Shown: positions 1-6,225, numbered from the stretch's first letter. The stretch: DNA of 6,311 nt from Candidatus Aminicenantota bacterium (GCA_011048485.1 DSDX01000383.1:1-6311), one strand, 5' to 3'. The notes: generated by a model from the sequence alone, not told the origin. Numbers and translations are program-made.

Positions 1-157
1 ATTGCCTTCGCGTTCAATCCGGCCTCACGGACCTAAAAATTGGATCCTTCTCTCATCTCCGGGAGGCCGGGGAACAAAAGGCAAATCCAGAGCTGAGCCC
101 AAGAGATAGACCGCTCCCCTCGGGGACGATCTTCGTCCCGATGTTCCGGCAGAACAA

Positions 158-178
158 GCCCTCCCGGGCCGAGAGGGC
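158..178 (-). terminator. Possible terminator hairpin after the RRM gene
   Basis: A 6-bp inverted repeat (GCCCTC at 158-163, GAGGGC at 173-178) encloses a 9-nt GC-rich loop, about 30 nt past the stop of the minus-strand RRM gene. Read on the minus strand, the stem is followed by TTGTTCT, a weak U-rich tail. A second hairpin, a perfect 7-bp stem with a 3-nt loop, lies further on at 123-139 but has no T-run after it. The rest of 1-206 shows no gene or other recognisable element. A role in termination is inferred from position and structure only. Confidence 0.35.
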
Positions 179-206
179 CTTTATCGAAGCGTTCTTAAGG
201 TCGGGA

Positions 207-497
207 TCAGAAGCGACGGCCGCCGCCGAACCCGCCTCTGCCGCCGCCGCCGGCCGGCCGGGGCTGGGCCTCATTGACCTTGATGTTCCGGCCCTTGAGG
301 TCCTTGCCGTTGAGGCTTTCGATGGCCTTGATGGCCTCATCCTTGTTCGGCATCTCGACGAAGCCGAATCCGCGCGACTGGCCGCTCATCTTGTCGGTGA
401 TGATGGCCGCCTTCTCGACCGTTCCGAAGGCCTGGAAGGCCGTGCGGAGATCGTCCTCGGTCAAGTTGAACGAAAGGTTGCCGACGTAAATGTTCAT
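207..497 (-). CDS. RRM-domain RNA-binding protein with glycine-rich tail
   Basis: This is a 96-residue single-RRM protein of the small bacterial glycine-rich RNA-binding family. Such proteins bind single-stranded RNA and in some bacteria are cold-induced. The RRM spans about residues 2-78. RNP2 is IYVGNL (3-8) and RNP1 is RGFGFVEM (42-49), so the aromatic residues that stack on RNA bases are present (Tyr4, Phe44, Phe46). Residues 79-96 form a Gly/Arg-rich RGG-like tail ending GGGRRF, which could add non-specific RNA contacts. The frame is open to an ATG at 533, but the ATG at 497 is chosen because AAGGAGA stands 4 nt before it and the RRM begins at once. It is transcribed alone: a promoter candidate lies at 656-684, with a long structured leader between. 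The family call is firm; the RNA targets and the physiological role cannot be read from sequence. Confidence 0.93.
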   Translation of the reverse strand: MNIYVGNLSFNLTEDDLRTAFQAFGTVEKAAIITDKMSGQSRGFGFVEMPNKDEAIKAIESLNGKDLKGRNIKVNEAQPRPAGGGGRGGFGGGRRF

Positions 498-501
498 CTC
501 G

Positions 502-508
502 TCTCCTT
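502..508 (-). promoter_or_regulatory. Ribosome binding site deciding the RRM gene start
   Basis: AAGGAGA on the minus strand lies 4 nt before the ATG at 497. It selects this start over the in-frame ATG at 533, which would add 12 residues that do not belong to the RRM fold. Confidence 0.8.
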
Positions 509-550
509 CGACGAAGGGCCCGACCGGAGGCAACCCGGACGGCCCTGTTT

Positions 551-642
551 AAAAAATCGATCGCAATAAAGGAGAGGAGAACGCCGGCTGCTAGGCCTCA
601 GGCCTCCGTGCCTTTATTCGACCCGCGCCCCCGTACCGGGGG
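551..642 (-). promoter_or_regulatory. Structured 5' leader of the RRM gene, candidate cis-regulatory RNA
   Basis: Read on the minus strand, the untranslated leader holds several pairings. First is a hairpin with arms CCCCC and GGGGG (638-642 and 628-632) and a 5-nt loop. Next is a long-range perfect 8-bp stem, AATAAAGG (611-618) with CCTTTATT (565-572). Inside it are GGAG (604-607) pairing with CTCC (576-579) and two copies of the palindrome AGGCCT (600-605 and 593-598) spaced 7 nt apart. A run of six T follows at 551-556, 8 nt past the closing arm. The AT-rich outer stem stands out in this GC-rich sequence. The arrangement could be a thermosensor, an autoregulatory binding site for the RRM protein, or an attenuator, although the T-run is too far from the stem for a classical terminator. 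I do not recognise it as a named RNA family. Confidence 0.5.
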
Positions 643-655
643 AATTCAGGCCAAT

Positions 656-684
656 ATGCTAGCACAAAACGCTCCCGCGCGCAA
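656..684 (-). promoter_or_regulatory. Promoter candidate for the RRM gene (extended -10)
   Basis: On the minus strand TTGCGC (679-684) and TAGCAT (656-661) are separated by 17 nt. TGC directly precedes the -10 hexamer, giving an extended -10 element. The -35 match is poor (3 of 6) and the -10 match is 4 of 6. Transcription would start near 649, giving a leader of about 150 nt. Two TTGACT copies just upstream (685-690 and 697-702) are better -35 sequences but are spaced too far away (23 nt or more). Confidence 0.45.
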
Positions 685-732
685 AGTCAAGTCCCTAGTC
701 AACTTTCCGCAACCGGGGGAAAGAGACGAAAC

Positions 733-745
733 ACGCGCGACGCGT
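733..745 (-). terminator. Possible terminator hairpin after the DUF4382 gene
   Basis: Beyond the lipoprotein stop on the minus strand, ACGCG and CGCGT form a 5-bp stem around a TCG loop. The stem is followed by the pyrimidine-rich stretch GTTTCGTCTCTTTCC. The tail is U-rich but interrupted, so this would be a weak intrinsic terminator. It separates the lipoprotein gene from the RRM promoter region. Confidence 0.35.
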
Positions 746-765
746 AGATCCATCACCGCGCCCGG

Positions 766-2487
766 CTAGATGATACGCTTGGCCAGGATGGTGTAGGCCC
801 GCCAGGTCAGCGTCCCGTCGGCCGCGATATCGGCCCGGACCGAGATCAGGGCCTTGTCGAGCTCCGGGACGAGCAGCGACGGCCATTGTCCCGCAGGGAC
901 GGGGAAGGCGTAGGTGACCGCGCCGCTGCCGCCGTCGACGACGATCGAGCCGACCTCTGTCGCGAGATCGCCGTCCGTATCGAGTTGGACCGTCAGGCTC
1001 AGGGGCGCGACGCCGTCCCAGGGATCGTATGTCGCCAACTCCATCTCGCCGCTCGCGTCCGTATAGCCGGCCGTGATCCGCGTCAACTCGTGCAGGCGGG
1101 CGGGGACGATCAGGAGATCCTCGACGACCCAGCGGGTGTTCTCGTCGTCCCAGCGGAGCGAGGCCGCCCCGGCCAGGCTGAAGCCGGCGTCCGAGGCCTT
1201 GCCGACCGTCTCGACGAAGTCCGTAACGGAGGCGGACCCCGAGCCATCGACCGCGTCGAAGGCCCAGGCGAAGGCGTGCCCGGCGACGGCGCTGTAGACC
1301 ATGATGTCGGAAGCCGTGGAATCGCCGAAGACGAAGCTCTGCGGCCCCGCGGATGCCACGATCCCGTCGGCCGAGGCCTGGACGACGTCGACGAACGCGG
1401 CCACCCGGGGCGAGGCCCCGGGATCGGCGATCACGGTCTCGACCCGGAAGCCGGGGTCGATGACAGAGAGAAGGCCCGGTCCGGTCCCCATCTCCGTCCC
1501 CCTGTAGGTCCAGAGGGTGTCCGCGTCGACGACGATCGTCTGGGCGACGCCGGACCTGGCGACGACGATCCGGTCCGCCCCCACCTGGCGGACGAGCCCT
1601 CCGGGCGCGGCCAGCGACAGCGTCGCGGCGTCCGCGGCGTACCAGACCGACCAGGCGTAGGGAGGGCCGGCCGCGGCCAGGGACGAATCGGCGAGGACGG
1701 CGCCCGTGCCCGTGAGAGAGGCCAACGCCTCGAAGCTCCCCGCCGCGCCGGCGTCGGCGTCGTAGTAGGAGGTCGAGGCGTCGACGTCGAAGGTGATCTC
1801 CACGCCCCGGCCCGTCCTGACCGTGAAACCGGAGCTGTCGGGGTCGACGGACACGAGATCCCCGATCGTCGGGGCGACCTGGAGATCCTTGATCTCGGCC
1901 GGGAGGGCCTTGCGGCGGATCTGGAAGTTGAGGACGACCTTGTCGTCGACGCGGGCGATCGACAGCGGATGGCCCAGGTCGAAGTCGACCAACACGCTTT
2001 CGGTCTCGTTCTTGGACAGGGACACGGCGGGATCGAGTTCGGCCACGATCTCCCCCGTGCCGTCCGGGTTGGTGAAGATGATGTCGCCCGGGGGTACAGT
2101 CAGGCCATCGGCGTCGACGAGCGTCATAGCCGCCGGATCGGGGTCGATCGTGAACTTGATCCGGTTGTACGTTCCCGCCGGGATGGTCGCGTTGGCCAGG
2201 ATCTCGCCGGCCCCGGCCAGCGACACGAGGTCGATCGTCCCGGCCCCGGGATCGCCCGGGTCCGCGGCCCAGATCTCTTCCCAGACGTCGTTGGAACTCT
2301 TGAAGACCTGGATGGACTCCAGGCGAATGCCGATCTCCCGCCATTCGTCCGAGGGGGCGTCCGTGACGAGCAGGCTGAAGACGCCCTCCCCCGCCCCGCC
2401 GATGACGCAGGACGAGACGAAGGGGAGGCCGGCCAGGATCAGGGCGAGCCCGGCCAGGGCGACGAGCAGTCTGCCGGTTCGTTCCAT
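766..2487 (-). CDS. DUF4382 lipoprotein with C-terminal beta-rich repeats
   Basis: This 573-residue protein is probably an exported lipoprotein. Residues 6-26 form a hydrophobic signal segment ending in the lipobox VSSC, with Cys27 as the lipid-modified residue. Residues 35-190 match DUF4382. They show a FSLLVTDAPSDEW opening, then GIRLESIQVF, then a TIDLVSL strand and the IPAGTYNRIKFTID segment. The rest (about 200-573) is made of loosely repeated beta modules. Examples are DLVSVDPDSSGFTVRTG (210-226), LVRQVGADRIVVARSG (298-313) and VVQASADGIVASAG (368-381), each followed by a T/V-rich strand. They resemble DUF5666-like OB modules, but this is only my reading. The biochemical function is unknown. 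DUF4382 proteins are often surface or periplasmic lipoproteins with carbohydrate-binding-like beta sandwiches. The start is firm: AAGGAGA lies 6 nt before the ATG. The gene is monocistronic and divergent from the C1 operon, with no evident functional link. Confidence 0.88.
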   Translation of the reverse strand: MERTGRLLVALAGLALILAGLPFVSSCVIGGAGEGVFSLLVTDAPSDEWREIGIRLESIQVFKSSNDVWEEIWAADPGDPGAGTIDLVSLAGAGEILANATIPAGTYNRIKFTIDPDPAAMTLVDADGLTVPPGDIIFTNPDGTGEIVAELDPAVSLSKNETESVLVDFDLGHPLSIARVDDKVVLNFQIRRKALPAEIKDLQVAPTIGDLVSVDPDSSGFTVRTGRGVEITFDVDASTSYYDADAGAAGSFEALASLTGTGAVLADSSLAAAGPPYAWSVWYAADAATLSLAAPGGLVRQVGADRIVVARSGVAQTIVVDADTLWTYRGTEMGTGPGLLSVIDPGFRVETVIADPGASPRVAAFVDVVQASADGIVASAGPQSFVFGDSTASDIMVYSAVAGHAFAWAFDAVDGSGSASVTDFVETVGKASDAGFSLAGAASLRWDDENTRWVVEDLLIVPARLHELTRITAGYTDASGEMELATYDPWDGVAPLSLTVQLDTDGDLATEVGSIVVDGGSGAVTYAFPVPAGQWPSLLVPELDKALISVRADIAADGTLTWRAYTILAKRII

Positions 2488-2553
2488 GGTCGGTCTCCTT
2501 TCGCCCGAAGCCGCGTCGAGGGCCCGCCCCGGCTGTGCCGCGACGGCGCTACT

Positions 2554-2584
2554 AACTTAGCACGAATCGCGTGCCCCGCGCCAA
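2554..2584 (-). promoter_or_regulatory. Promoter candidate for the DUF4382 gene
   Basis: On the minus strand TTGGCG (2579-2584) and TAAGTT (2554-2559) are separated by 19 nt, and GTGC directly precedes the -10. Both hexamers are weak and the spacer is long. The GTGCTAA sequence is shared with the two other promoter candidates in the window, which raises its credibility somewhat. The leader would be about 60 nt. Confidence 0.3.
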
Positions 2585-2633
2585 TCCCTCAGGGGACAAG
2601 CTCGGGACGCTCCTCCACCGGGACAGCAAAACA

Positions 2634-2663
2634 ATGGCACGAAGGCCCGAGATGTGCTTAAAT
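2634..2663 (+). promoter_or_regulatory. Promoter candidate for the C1 operon
   Basis: ATGGCA (2634-2639, 4 of 6 against the sigma-70 -35) is followed after 18 nt by TTAAAT (2658-2663). TGC (2655-2657) stands directly before it as an extended -10. TTAAAT is the most AT-rich stretch in this intergenic region. The start would be near 2670, about 35 nt before the operon's first ATG. The lipoprotein promoter faces the other way about 75 bp off, so a regulator bound between them could act on both. Confidence 0.45.
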
Positions 2664-2705
2664 AGGCCTCGTTTCCGAAGGGCAGGCCGATCGAGGGAGG
2701 TAGGC

Positions 2706-3935
2706 ATGAAACGAGTCGTCGTCATCGGAGGCGGAGTCACCGGCGTCCTGTCGGCCTGGGAGCTCGTACGGGCCGGGCACGAAGTCACCTTGATCGAGGC
2801 CCGGGCCCTCGGCAACGGCGCCAGCTCGAGGTCGGCGGCCGGCATCCGGGCCCAGTTCGGAGTTCCGTCGACCGTGCGCGGCCTCGTCTATGCCGAGCGC
2901 TTCTTCGAGACGTGGACCGAGCGCTTTCCCCAGAGCCAGCCGTGCTTCAAGCAGAACGGCTACCTCTTCCTCAAGAGTTACCAGGACGACCTCGACGCCG
3001 TGCGCGAGCTCGTCCGGATGCAGCGCGAGACCGGCTTGGCCGAGGTCGAGTTCCTGGACAAAGCGGAGATCGACGAGCGCTGGCCCTACCTCGACACGAC
3101 GGGCGTCGCCGCGGCCACCTGGTGTCTCCGCGACGGGTTCCTCCTCCCGCCCATCATCTACCAGGACGCGGCCGAGGCCGCCCGCGCCCTCGGCGCGACG
3201 GTCGTCCAGAACGACGCCGTCGTCGGGGCCGAGCGCTCGGGCCCGCGGGCGGCGGCCGTGACGCTGGCCTCGGGGCGGCGGGTCGAGGCCGACGTCTTCG
3301 TCAACGCCACGGGCTTCCTGGCCAACGCGACGTCCAAGCTCTTCGGCGGCCGGGAGCTGCCGATCACGGTCGAGCGCCGCTACCTCTATTTCCTGGCCGG
3401 GCTCAAGGCCGACAGCGATTGGGGCCTCGGCCTCGAGGATTTCGCCCGACTGCCGATGACCATCACTCCGGCCGGCGCCTACGGCCGGCCCGAGAACACC
3501 CAGCTCATGATGGGCTGGCTGCAGTTCCCCAAGCCGGCCGAGGCCACGCTCGACAACCAGGACGAGGTCGAGCCGGGTTTCGGCGTCGGGATGGGCGACT
3601 ACGGGGCCGCCGTCCGCAAGGAGGTCACCCAGGTCCTGCCCGCGGCCCAGGACATGGGCCGGCTGACCGCGGTCACGACGGGCTTCTACGACACGACGCC
3701 GGACCACAACCCCCTCTTCGGGTACGACGGCCGGGTCGAAAACCTCGTCCACGCGGTTGGTATGAGCGGCCACGGCCTCATGCACTCCCCCTTCTCGGCC
3801 CTGATCGTGGCCGAGCTCGTCGCTCGCGGCGCGGACATCGCCTCGTTCGAGCTGCCGGACGGGATCGGCCCCGTCGACCTCGCGATCTACGGCCTCGACC
3901 GGGCCTTCGACCGGCACGAGGGCCTGGTCATCTGA
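2706..3935 (+). CDS. DAO-family FAD-dependent oxidoreductase (sarcosine oxidase beta-like)
   Basis: This is a 409-residue flavoenzyme of the D-amino acid oxidase superfamily, which oxidises amines such as sarcosine, dimethylglycine, glycine or D-amino acids. The Rossmann motif GGGVTG (8-13, GxGxxG) follows a KRVVVI strand, and Glu31 at the end of the second strand should bind the FAD ribose. The GASSRSAAGIRAQFG segment (38-52) is typical of sarcosine oxidase beta and related dehydrogenases. Lys/Arg occupies the site where dimethylglycine dehydrogenases carry the flavin-linked His, so FAD is probably non-covalent. VNATG (199-203) and the C-terminal GFYDTTPDHNPLFG (326-339) and GMSGHGLMHSP (352-362) complete the FAD domain. 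There is no C-terminal GcvT/folate domain. GGAGG lies 5 nt before the ATG; the frame is open further upstream but without a site. It leads an operon with two folate/corrinoid enzymes, which favours an N-methyl substrate. The exact substrate is not determined. Confidence 0.9.
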   Translation: MKRVVVIGGGVTGVLSAWELVRAGHEVTLIEARALGNGASSRSAAGIRAQFGVPSTVRGLVYAERFFETWTERFPQSQPCFKQNGYLFLKSYQDDLDAVRELVRMQRETGLAEVEFLDKAEIDERWPYLDTTGVAAATWCLRDGFLLPPIIYQDAAEAARALGATVVQNDAVVGAERSGPRAAAVTLASGRRVEADVFVNATGFLANATSKLFGGRELPITVERRYLYFLAGLKADSDWGLGLEDFARLPMTITPAGAYGRPENTQLMMGWLQFPKPAEATLDNQDEVEPGFGVGMGDYGAAVRKEVTQVLPAAQDMGRLTAVTTGFYDTTPDHNPLFGYDGRVENLVHAVGMSGHGLMHSPFSALIVAELVARGADIASFELPDGIGPVDLAIYGLDRAFDRHEGLVI

Positions 3936-3939
3936 GGGG
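3934..3939 (+). promoter_or_regulatory. Ribosome binding site deciding the GTG start of the methyltransferase
   Basis: GAGGGG lies 4 nt before the GTG at 3944 and overlaps the stop codon of the oxidoreductase, suggesting translational coupling. The next ATG in frame is at about codon 59, inside the pterin-binding barrel, so GTG is the credible start. Confidence 0.7.
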
Positions 3940-3943
3940 CGCC

Positions 3944-4819
3944 GTGGCCATCCCGGGATTGACGATCATCGGCGAGTCGATCAACGACTCCGTGCCCTCG
4001 ACGAAAAAGCTCTTCGACGCCGGCGACGTCCCCGGCCTGCTCGACCTCGCCCGCGGCCAGGACGAGCGGGGGGCCGCCTGGATCGACGTCAACGTCGGCT
4101 CCCGGCCGCCGGAGTTCATGGCCGACCTCGTCGGCCGCATCCAATCGGTCACGGCCAAGCCGCTGTCGATCGACACGCCCGATCCGGCCATCGCTGAGGC
4201 GGGGCTCCGGTCCTACGACCCCGAGCGAGCCGGAGGGCGGAAGCCCATCCTGAACTCGATCTCGCCGCTGCGGCTCGAGATGTTCGACCTCTGGGGCGTC
4301 CGGCCGTTCGTCCCCATCCTCATGGCCTCGGAGCGCTACGAGCCCGGCGCGGGCTGCCCCAACGCCAACCGGACGGCCGAGGAGACCCGCGGCGCGGCCC
4401 GGGCCCTCCTCGAGGAGGCCCGCCGGCGCGTCCCGGGATTCGCGAACGATCAGGCCATCGTCGACCCGGGCATCTCCCCGATCGGCACCGACTGCGAGGG
4501 CCAGCTCAAGCGGGTGCTCGAGTCGCTGGCCCTCATCCACGCCGACCCGTTCTTCGCCGGCGTCCACATGTCCGTGGGGCTCAGCAACTTCACCGTCATG
4601 CTGCCCTCCAAGACCAAGGCCGGCGAGCCGGTCAAGGGGCCGCTCGAGAGCGCCTTCCTGACCCTGGCCATGCCCCGCGGCCTGGACACGATCATCGGCT
4701 CGACCATCCGCAAGTACGAGATCCTCCCGGCCGGCCATCCCGCCCTGGCCTGCCTGGAGGACATCCTCGGCCTCGAGGGCTACGACACGCTCATGCGCCT
4801 GAAGGCGTTCTATGGATAA
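3944..4819 (+). CDS. Methyltetrahydrofolate:corrinoid methyltransferase (AcsE/MtgA type)
   Basis: This 291-residue cytoplasmic pterin-binding TIM barrel moves a methyl group between N5 of methyl-tetrahydrofolate and the cobalt of a corrinoid protein. The motifs run in order: TIIGESINDSVPSTKKLF (7-24), WIDVNVG (46-52), PLSIDTPDP (73-81), ILNSIS (102-107), PFVPILM (121-127), DPGISPIGTD (174-183) and GLSNFTVMLPSK (212-223). Asp77, Asn104, Asp174 and Asn215 fall at the places of the pterin and catalytic residues of the acetogen enzyme (Asp75, Asn96, Asp160, Asn199); this mapping is by motif spacing. It differs from dihydropteroate synthase in the LSN motif. It is longer than AcsE (about 262) and closer in style to MtgA-like enzymes of glycine betaine demethylation, where methylcorrinoid is the donor. 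That assignment rests on memory of the family, not on alignment. It starts 8 nt after the oxidoreductase and overlaps the reductase gene by 8 nt. No corrinoid partner is in the window. Confidence 0.9.
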   Translation: MAIPGLTIIGESINDSVPSTKKLFDAGDVPGLLDLARGQDERGAAWIDVNVGSRPPEFMADLVGRIQSVTAKPLSIDTPDPAIAEAGLRSYDPERAGGRKPILNSISPLRLEMFDLWGVRPFVPILMASERYEPGAGCPNANRTAEETRGAARALLEEARRRVPGFANDQAIVDPGISPIGTDCEGQLKRVLESLALIHADPFFAGVHMSVGLSNFTVMLPSKTKAGEPVKGPLESAFLTLAMPRGLDTIIGSTIRKYEILPAGHPALACLEDILGLEGYDTLMRLKAFYG

Positions 4820-5585
4820 GATCTTCCACGTCGAGCTCCAGACCCCCAAGCGCTCGTCCGAGGACATCGAGAAGGACCTCCGCGTCTTCGAGGACAAGTA
4901 CCACAAGGTCGTCGAGGCCGGCTGGATCGTCTGCGTCACCGACAATCCCATGGGTCTCCTGAGCTACGGGGCCATGGAGACGATCGATCTGCTGGACCTG
5001 CCCGTCCGCCCCGGGCAGCTCATGGTCCACCTCAACACCTTCCATTCGAAGCGGAAGCTCGACGAGATCCTCGAGGCCTTCGCGTCCGCGGGCGGCCGTC
5101 AGCTCCTCGTCGTTTCCGGCGACGGCAGCCAGCGGCTGCACCGCCTCGAGCCGGCCGAGGTCGGGATCGACTGCGCGACCGTGACCTCGGTGGAGCTGCT
5201 CCGCTACATCGACCGGGAATACCCCGGCCGGTTCACCTGCGGCGTGGCCTTCAATCCCTACGAGCCGCTGGACGCCGAGCTCGCGAAGATGAGGCGGAAA
5301 GCCGACGCCGGGGCCTCGTTCGTCATCACCCAGCCCATCATCGGCCGCGACGAGAGGCTGGCCGGCCTCGAGCCATTCGGCCTGCCTGTCATCCTGGACG
5401 CTTGGATGTCCAAGAAGCTCCATCTGCTCTCCGAATGCGTCGGCCACGAGATCCCCGAGGGGACGCCCTACGACCCGATGGGGAACCTGAGGGAACTGCG
5501 GCGCAACTATCCCGGCTACGGCCTGTATCTGGCCATCCTGGGGTTCAAGACGCAGTACCCCCTGCTCAACGAGATCTGGGCGTAG
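4812..5585 (+). CDS. Methylenetetrahydrofolate reductase-like protein, compact
   Basis: This is a 257-residue TIM barrel of the methylenetetrahydrofolate reductase family, which interconverts 5,10-methylene- and 5-methyl-tetrahydrofolate with FAD. VELQTPK (7-13) matches the E-x-x-P-P-K start with Glu8. HLNTFHSKRKL (73-83) corresponds to the folate-binding HL-x-C-x-x strand, though Cys is replaced. VVSGDG (100-105) gives the Asp of the TGD motif (Asp104), and GVAFNPYEP (144-152) and FVITQPII (170-177) give the TQP site with Gln174. The spacing matches E. coli MetF Glu28, Asp120 and Gln183. It is shorter than MetF (about 296), is divergent, and replaces TGD with SGD. Its ATG lies inside the end of the methyltransferase gene (ATGGATAA overlap), so the two are translationally coupled. 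A weak GAAGG lies 6 nt upstream. No MetV or diaphorase partner is in the window, so its electron donor is open. In context it could run in either direction, oxidising methyl-THF in catabolism or making it. Confidence 0.82.
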   Translation: MDKIFHVELQTPKRSSEDIEKDLRVFEDKYHKVVEAGWIVCVTDNPMGLLSYGAMETIDLLDLPVRPGQLMVHLNTFHSKRKLDEILEAFASAGGRQLLVVSGDGSQRLHRLEPAEVGIDCATVTSVELLRYIDREYPGRFTCGVAFNPYEPLDAELAKMRRKADAGASFVITQPIIGRDERLAGLEPFGLPVILDAWMSKKLHLLSECVGHEIPEGTPYDPMGNLRELRRNYPGYGLYLAILGFKTQYPLLNEIWA

Positions 5586-5586
5586 G

Positions 5587-5606
5587 CGGCCGGGGCGGAG
5601 CGGCCG
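5587..5606. terminator. GC-rich hairpin between convergent genes
   Basis: CGGCCG occurs twice (5587-5592 and 5601-5606), self-complementary, so the copies can pair around an 8-nt loop in the 24-bp gap between the C1 operon and the convergent regulator. It has no T-run on either side, so it is at best a weak or factor-dependent bidirectional terminator. Confidence 0.3.
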
Positions 5607-5609
5607 GGC

Positions 5610-6221
5610 TCAGGAGGTCTGGTGCGAGAGAAGTCCGGACCGCAGGAAGACGCTCGGCTCGTGGACGGCCAAGCCCGCGTCGGCGTCCCGGCCGTCGGGG
5701 GCCTCGTGATAGCAGGCCTGATAGGCGGCCAGGGCCAGCTTGGCCCGGCCCTGGATGTCGCACTTGGCGTGGATCCTCTTGACGTGCGTCCGGACCGTAA
5801 GGGGGGAGATGAAGAGGCTCTCGGCGATCTCCTGGTTGGTGAGCCCGAGCCCCAGCAGCCGGAAGACCCGGAATTCGGACTGGGTCAGCGTGTGGATCTG
5901 GGCCAGGACCGCCTCCCTCCGGTAGACCTGCTCGGCCCGGAGCTTCTTCAGCTCCTCGATGTCGCTGCTGTCCCAATGATGCTGCCACACGAAGTCGTTG
6001 ACCTTGTTCCGGACGATGGCCGAGATGAACGACCGCGGCGGCACCCAGCCCTCGCCGAACTTGCGCAAGGTCATGAAGACGGCGAAATGGACCTCGGCGA
6101 TGATGTCGTCGACATGAGGCACTTTGCCCAGGGCCCGCTGGACCTCGTTCCTGATCACGGCCCCGTACTCCTTGATGATCCTCTCCATCAGGGAGTTGTG
6201 TTTCCTCAGGACATCGCTCAT
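5610..6221 (-). CDS. Sigma-70 region 2-like protein with LuxR-type HTH (hybrid regulator)
   Basis: This 203-residue protein probably controls transcription. Residues 9-80 read like region 2 of an ECF sigma factor. VDDIIAEVHFAVFMTL (37-52) matches the D-x-x-Q-E-x-F helix, FGEG and FISAIVRN follow, and NKVNDFVWQHHW (72-83) resembles the region 2.3/2.4 RN-x-x-x-D motif. In place of region 4, residues 112-168 are a LuxR/GerE helix-turn-helix: LTQSEFRVFRLLGLGLTNQEIAESLFIS, then PLTVRTHVKRIHAKC, and a GRAKLALAAYQ end. Residues 169-203 are an unmatched tail. No receiver or sensor domain is seen. The start at 6221 is supported by GGAGGAG 4 nt upstream; an in-frame ATG lies at 6296. A true sigma factor, a sigma-like decoy or a plain LuxR regulator are all possible. 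It converges on the C1 operon but need not control it. The -10-like GATACT at 6297-6302 (minus) may be its promoter, with the -35 beyond the window edge. Confidence 0.82.
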   Translation of the reverse strand: MSDVLRKHNSLMERIIKEYGAVIRNEVQRALGKVPHVDDIIAEVHFAVFMTLRKFGEGWVPPRSFISAIVRNKVNDFVWQHHWDSSDIEELKKLRAEQVYRREAVLAQIHTLTQSEFRVFRLLGLGLTNQEIAESLFISPLTVRTHVKRIHAKCDIQGRAKLALAAYQACYHEAPDGRDADAGLAVHEPSVFLRSGLLSHQTS

Positions 6222-6225
6222 GCCG

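Noticed and set aside
123..139. Perfect 7-bp stem with a 3-nt loop as the RRM gene terminator
   Set aside because: No T-run follows on either strand, and the hairpin at 158-178 is closer to the gene with a better tail.
695..2344. Long minus-strand open frame (549 codons) overlapping the DUF4382 gene
   Set aside because: Extremely Arg/Gly-rich low-complexity product in a shifted frame, with no ribosome binding site and no recognisable domain.
2635..2650. Sigma-54-like TGGCAC upstream of the C1 operon
   Set aside because: The -12 GC element is missing at the required spacing (CCCG in place of TTGC), and no sigma-54 activator gene is nearby.
886..2661. Long open frame (591 codons) on the plus strand opposite the DUF4382 gene
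   Set aside because: Its product is Arg/Gly/Asp-rich with no domain, and it runs through the divergent promoter region. It is an artefact of GC-rich codon use; the opposite frame has a signal peptide, lipobox and ribosome binding site.
2658..3917. Minus-strand open frame of 419 codons antisense to the oxidoreductase
   Set aside because: Composition typical of an antisense shadow, rich in Val/Glu/Gly/Asp/Arg without motifs; the plus strand encodes a clear FAD enzyme.
2912..3943. N-terminal extension of the methyltransferase frame inside the oxidoreductase gene
   Set aside because: The extension is Arg/Pro-rich shadow sequence; the family's N-terminus matches from the GTG at 3944, which has its own ribosome binding site.
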